From the NCBI GenBank assembly GCA_964523945.1, contig CAZGBU010000111.1:1-6296 (forward strand): DNA of 6,296 bases, read 5' to 3'. Source of the stretch: CAKTOF01 sp964523945. Lineage in GTDB: Bacteria > Bacillota > Clostridia > Oscillospirales > Oscillospiraceae. Numbering within the stretch: position 1 is the first letter of the stretch; the number at the start of each line of letters is the position of its first letter. The notes under the pieces are model-generated. The model saw nothing but the letters and a program-made list of their open reading frames with translations. It made no database searches and had not been told where the DNA came from. Both the position numbers and the translations under genes were made by a program. Of the stretch, positions 6,225-6,296 are shown in pieces.

Positions 6225-6296
6225 ACAGGCCGCCGGGCAGAATAGCCGATTGTCTATAAGACAGTAATCAAAGCAAAGGACACTCGGCGGCTGTCT
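6225..6296 (+). other. Inverted repeats downstream of leuA, cut by window edge
   Basis: After the leuA stop, ACAGGCCGCCG (6225-6235) can pair with CGGCGGCTGT (6285-6294), with one bulged base. Inside it, TTGTCT and AGACAG (6250-6255 and 6259-6264) form a small hairpin, and AGACAG could instead pair with CTGTCT at 6291-6296. This may be the start of a terminator or of another structured leader; the deciding bases lie past the edge. Confidence 0.3.

Noticed and set aside
1..6296. Mobile elements, CRISPR arrays, phage genes or attachment sites
   Set aside because: No transposase, integrase, spaced direct repeats or duplicated ends were found; the genes look like ordinary chromosomal functions.

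Overview
The window looks like chromosomal DNA from a GC-rich member of the Bacillota (Firmicutes), most likely a clostridial anaerobe. The grounds are an S-layer-homology (SLH) protein end, strong purine-rich Shine-Dalgarno sites, near-consensus sigma-A promoters with 17-bp spacers, intrinsic terminators, and a tRNA-sensing T-box leader. The genus cannot be read from the sequence. No mobile element, CRISPR array or rRNA was seen.

Layout. 1-291 (+) is the C-terminal end of a surface protein with SLH repeats. 292-573 is non-coding: a perfect hairpin just after that gene, a plus-strand stretch with tRNA-like motifs (doubtful), a plus-strand terminator, and a minus-strand terminator facing it. 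574-2202 (-) encodes a lipoprotein solute-binding protein of the peptide/nickel (family 5) ABC type, with its own promoter and terminator and no permease genes in view. 2203-2559 is a divergent control region with one promoter for each flanking gene. 2560-4182 (+) encodes a soluble FAD-dependent oxidoreductase of the fumarate-reductase-like superfamily, but without the two signature motifs of true fumarate reductases. 4179-4509 holds a promoter overlapping the previous stop codon and a complete T-box leader. 4510-6213 (+) encodes 2-isopropylmalate synthase (LeuA). 6214-6296 is non-coding with competing inverted repeats and is cut by the window edge.

How the parts work together. LeuA makes the committed step of leucine synthesis, and its leader appears to read uncharged leucine tRNA (candidate specifier CTG), so transcription should rise when leucine is short. 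The C-terminal regulatory domain of LeuA adds a second, protein-level control. The oxidoreductase and the binding protein are divergently transcribed from a shared 357-bp region. That arrangement allows, but does not prove, a joint role in uptake and reduction of one compound. No separate terminator lies between the oxidoreductase gene and the T-box, so the T-box attenuator probably also ends oxidoreductase transcripts when leucine is plentiful.

The best candidates for something not already well described are the oxidoreductase with replaced catalytic motifs, its pairing with an orphan cysteine-rich binding protein, and the compact oxidoreductase-stop/leuA-promoter/T-box junction. No wholly new system is evident.
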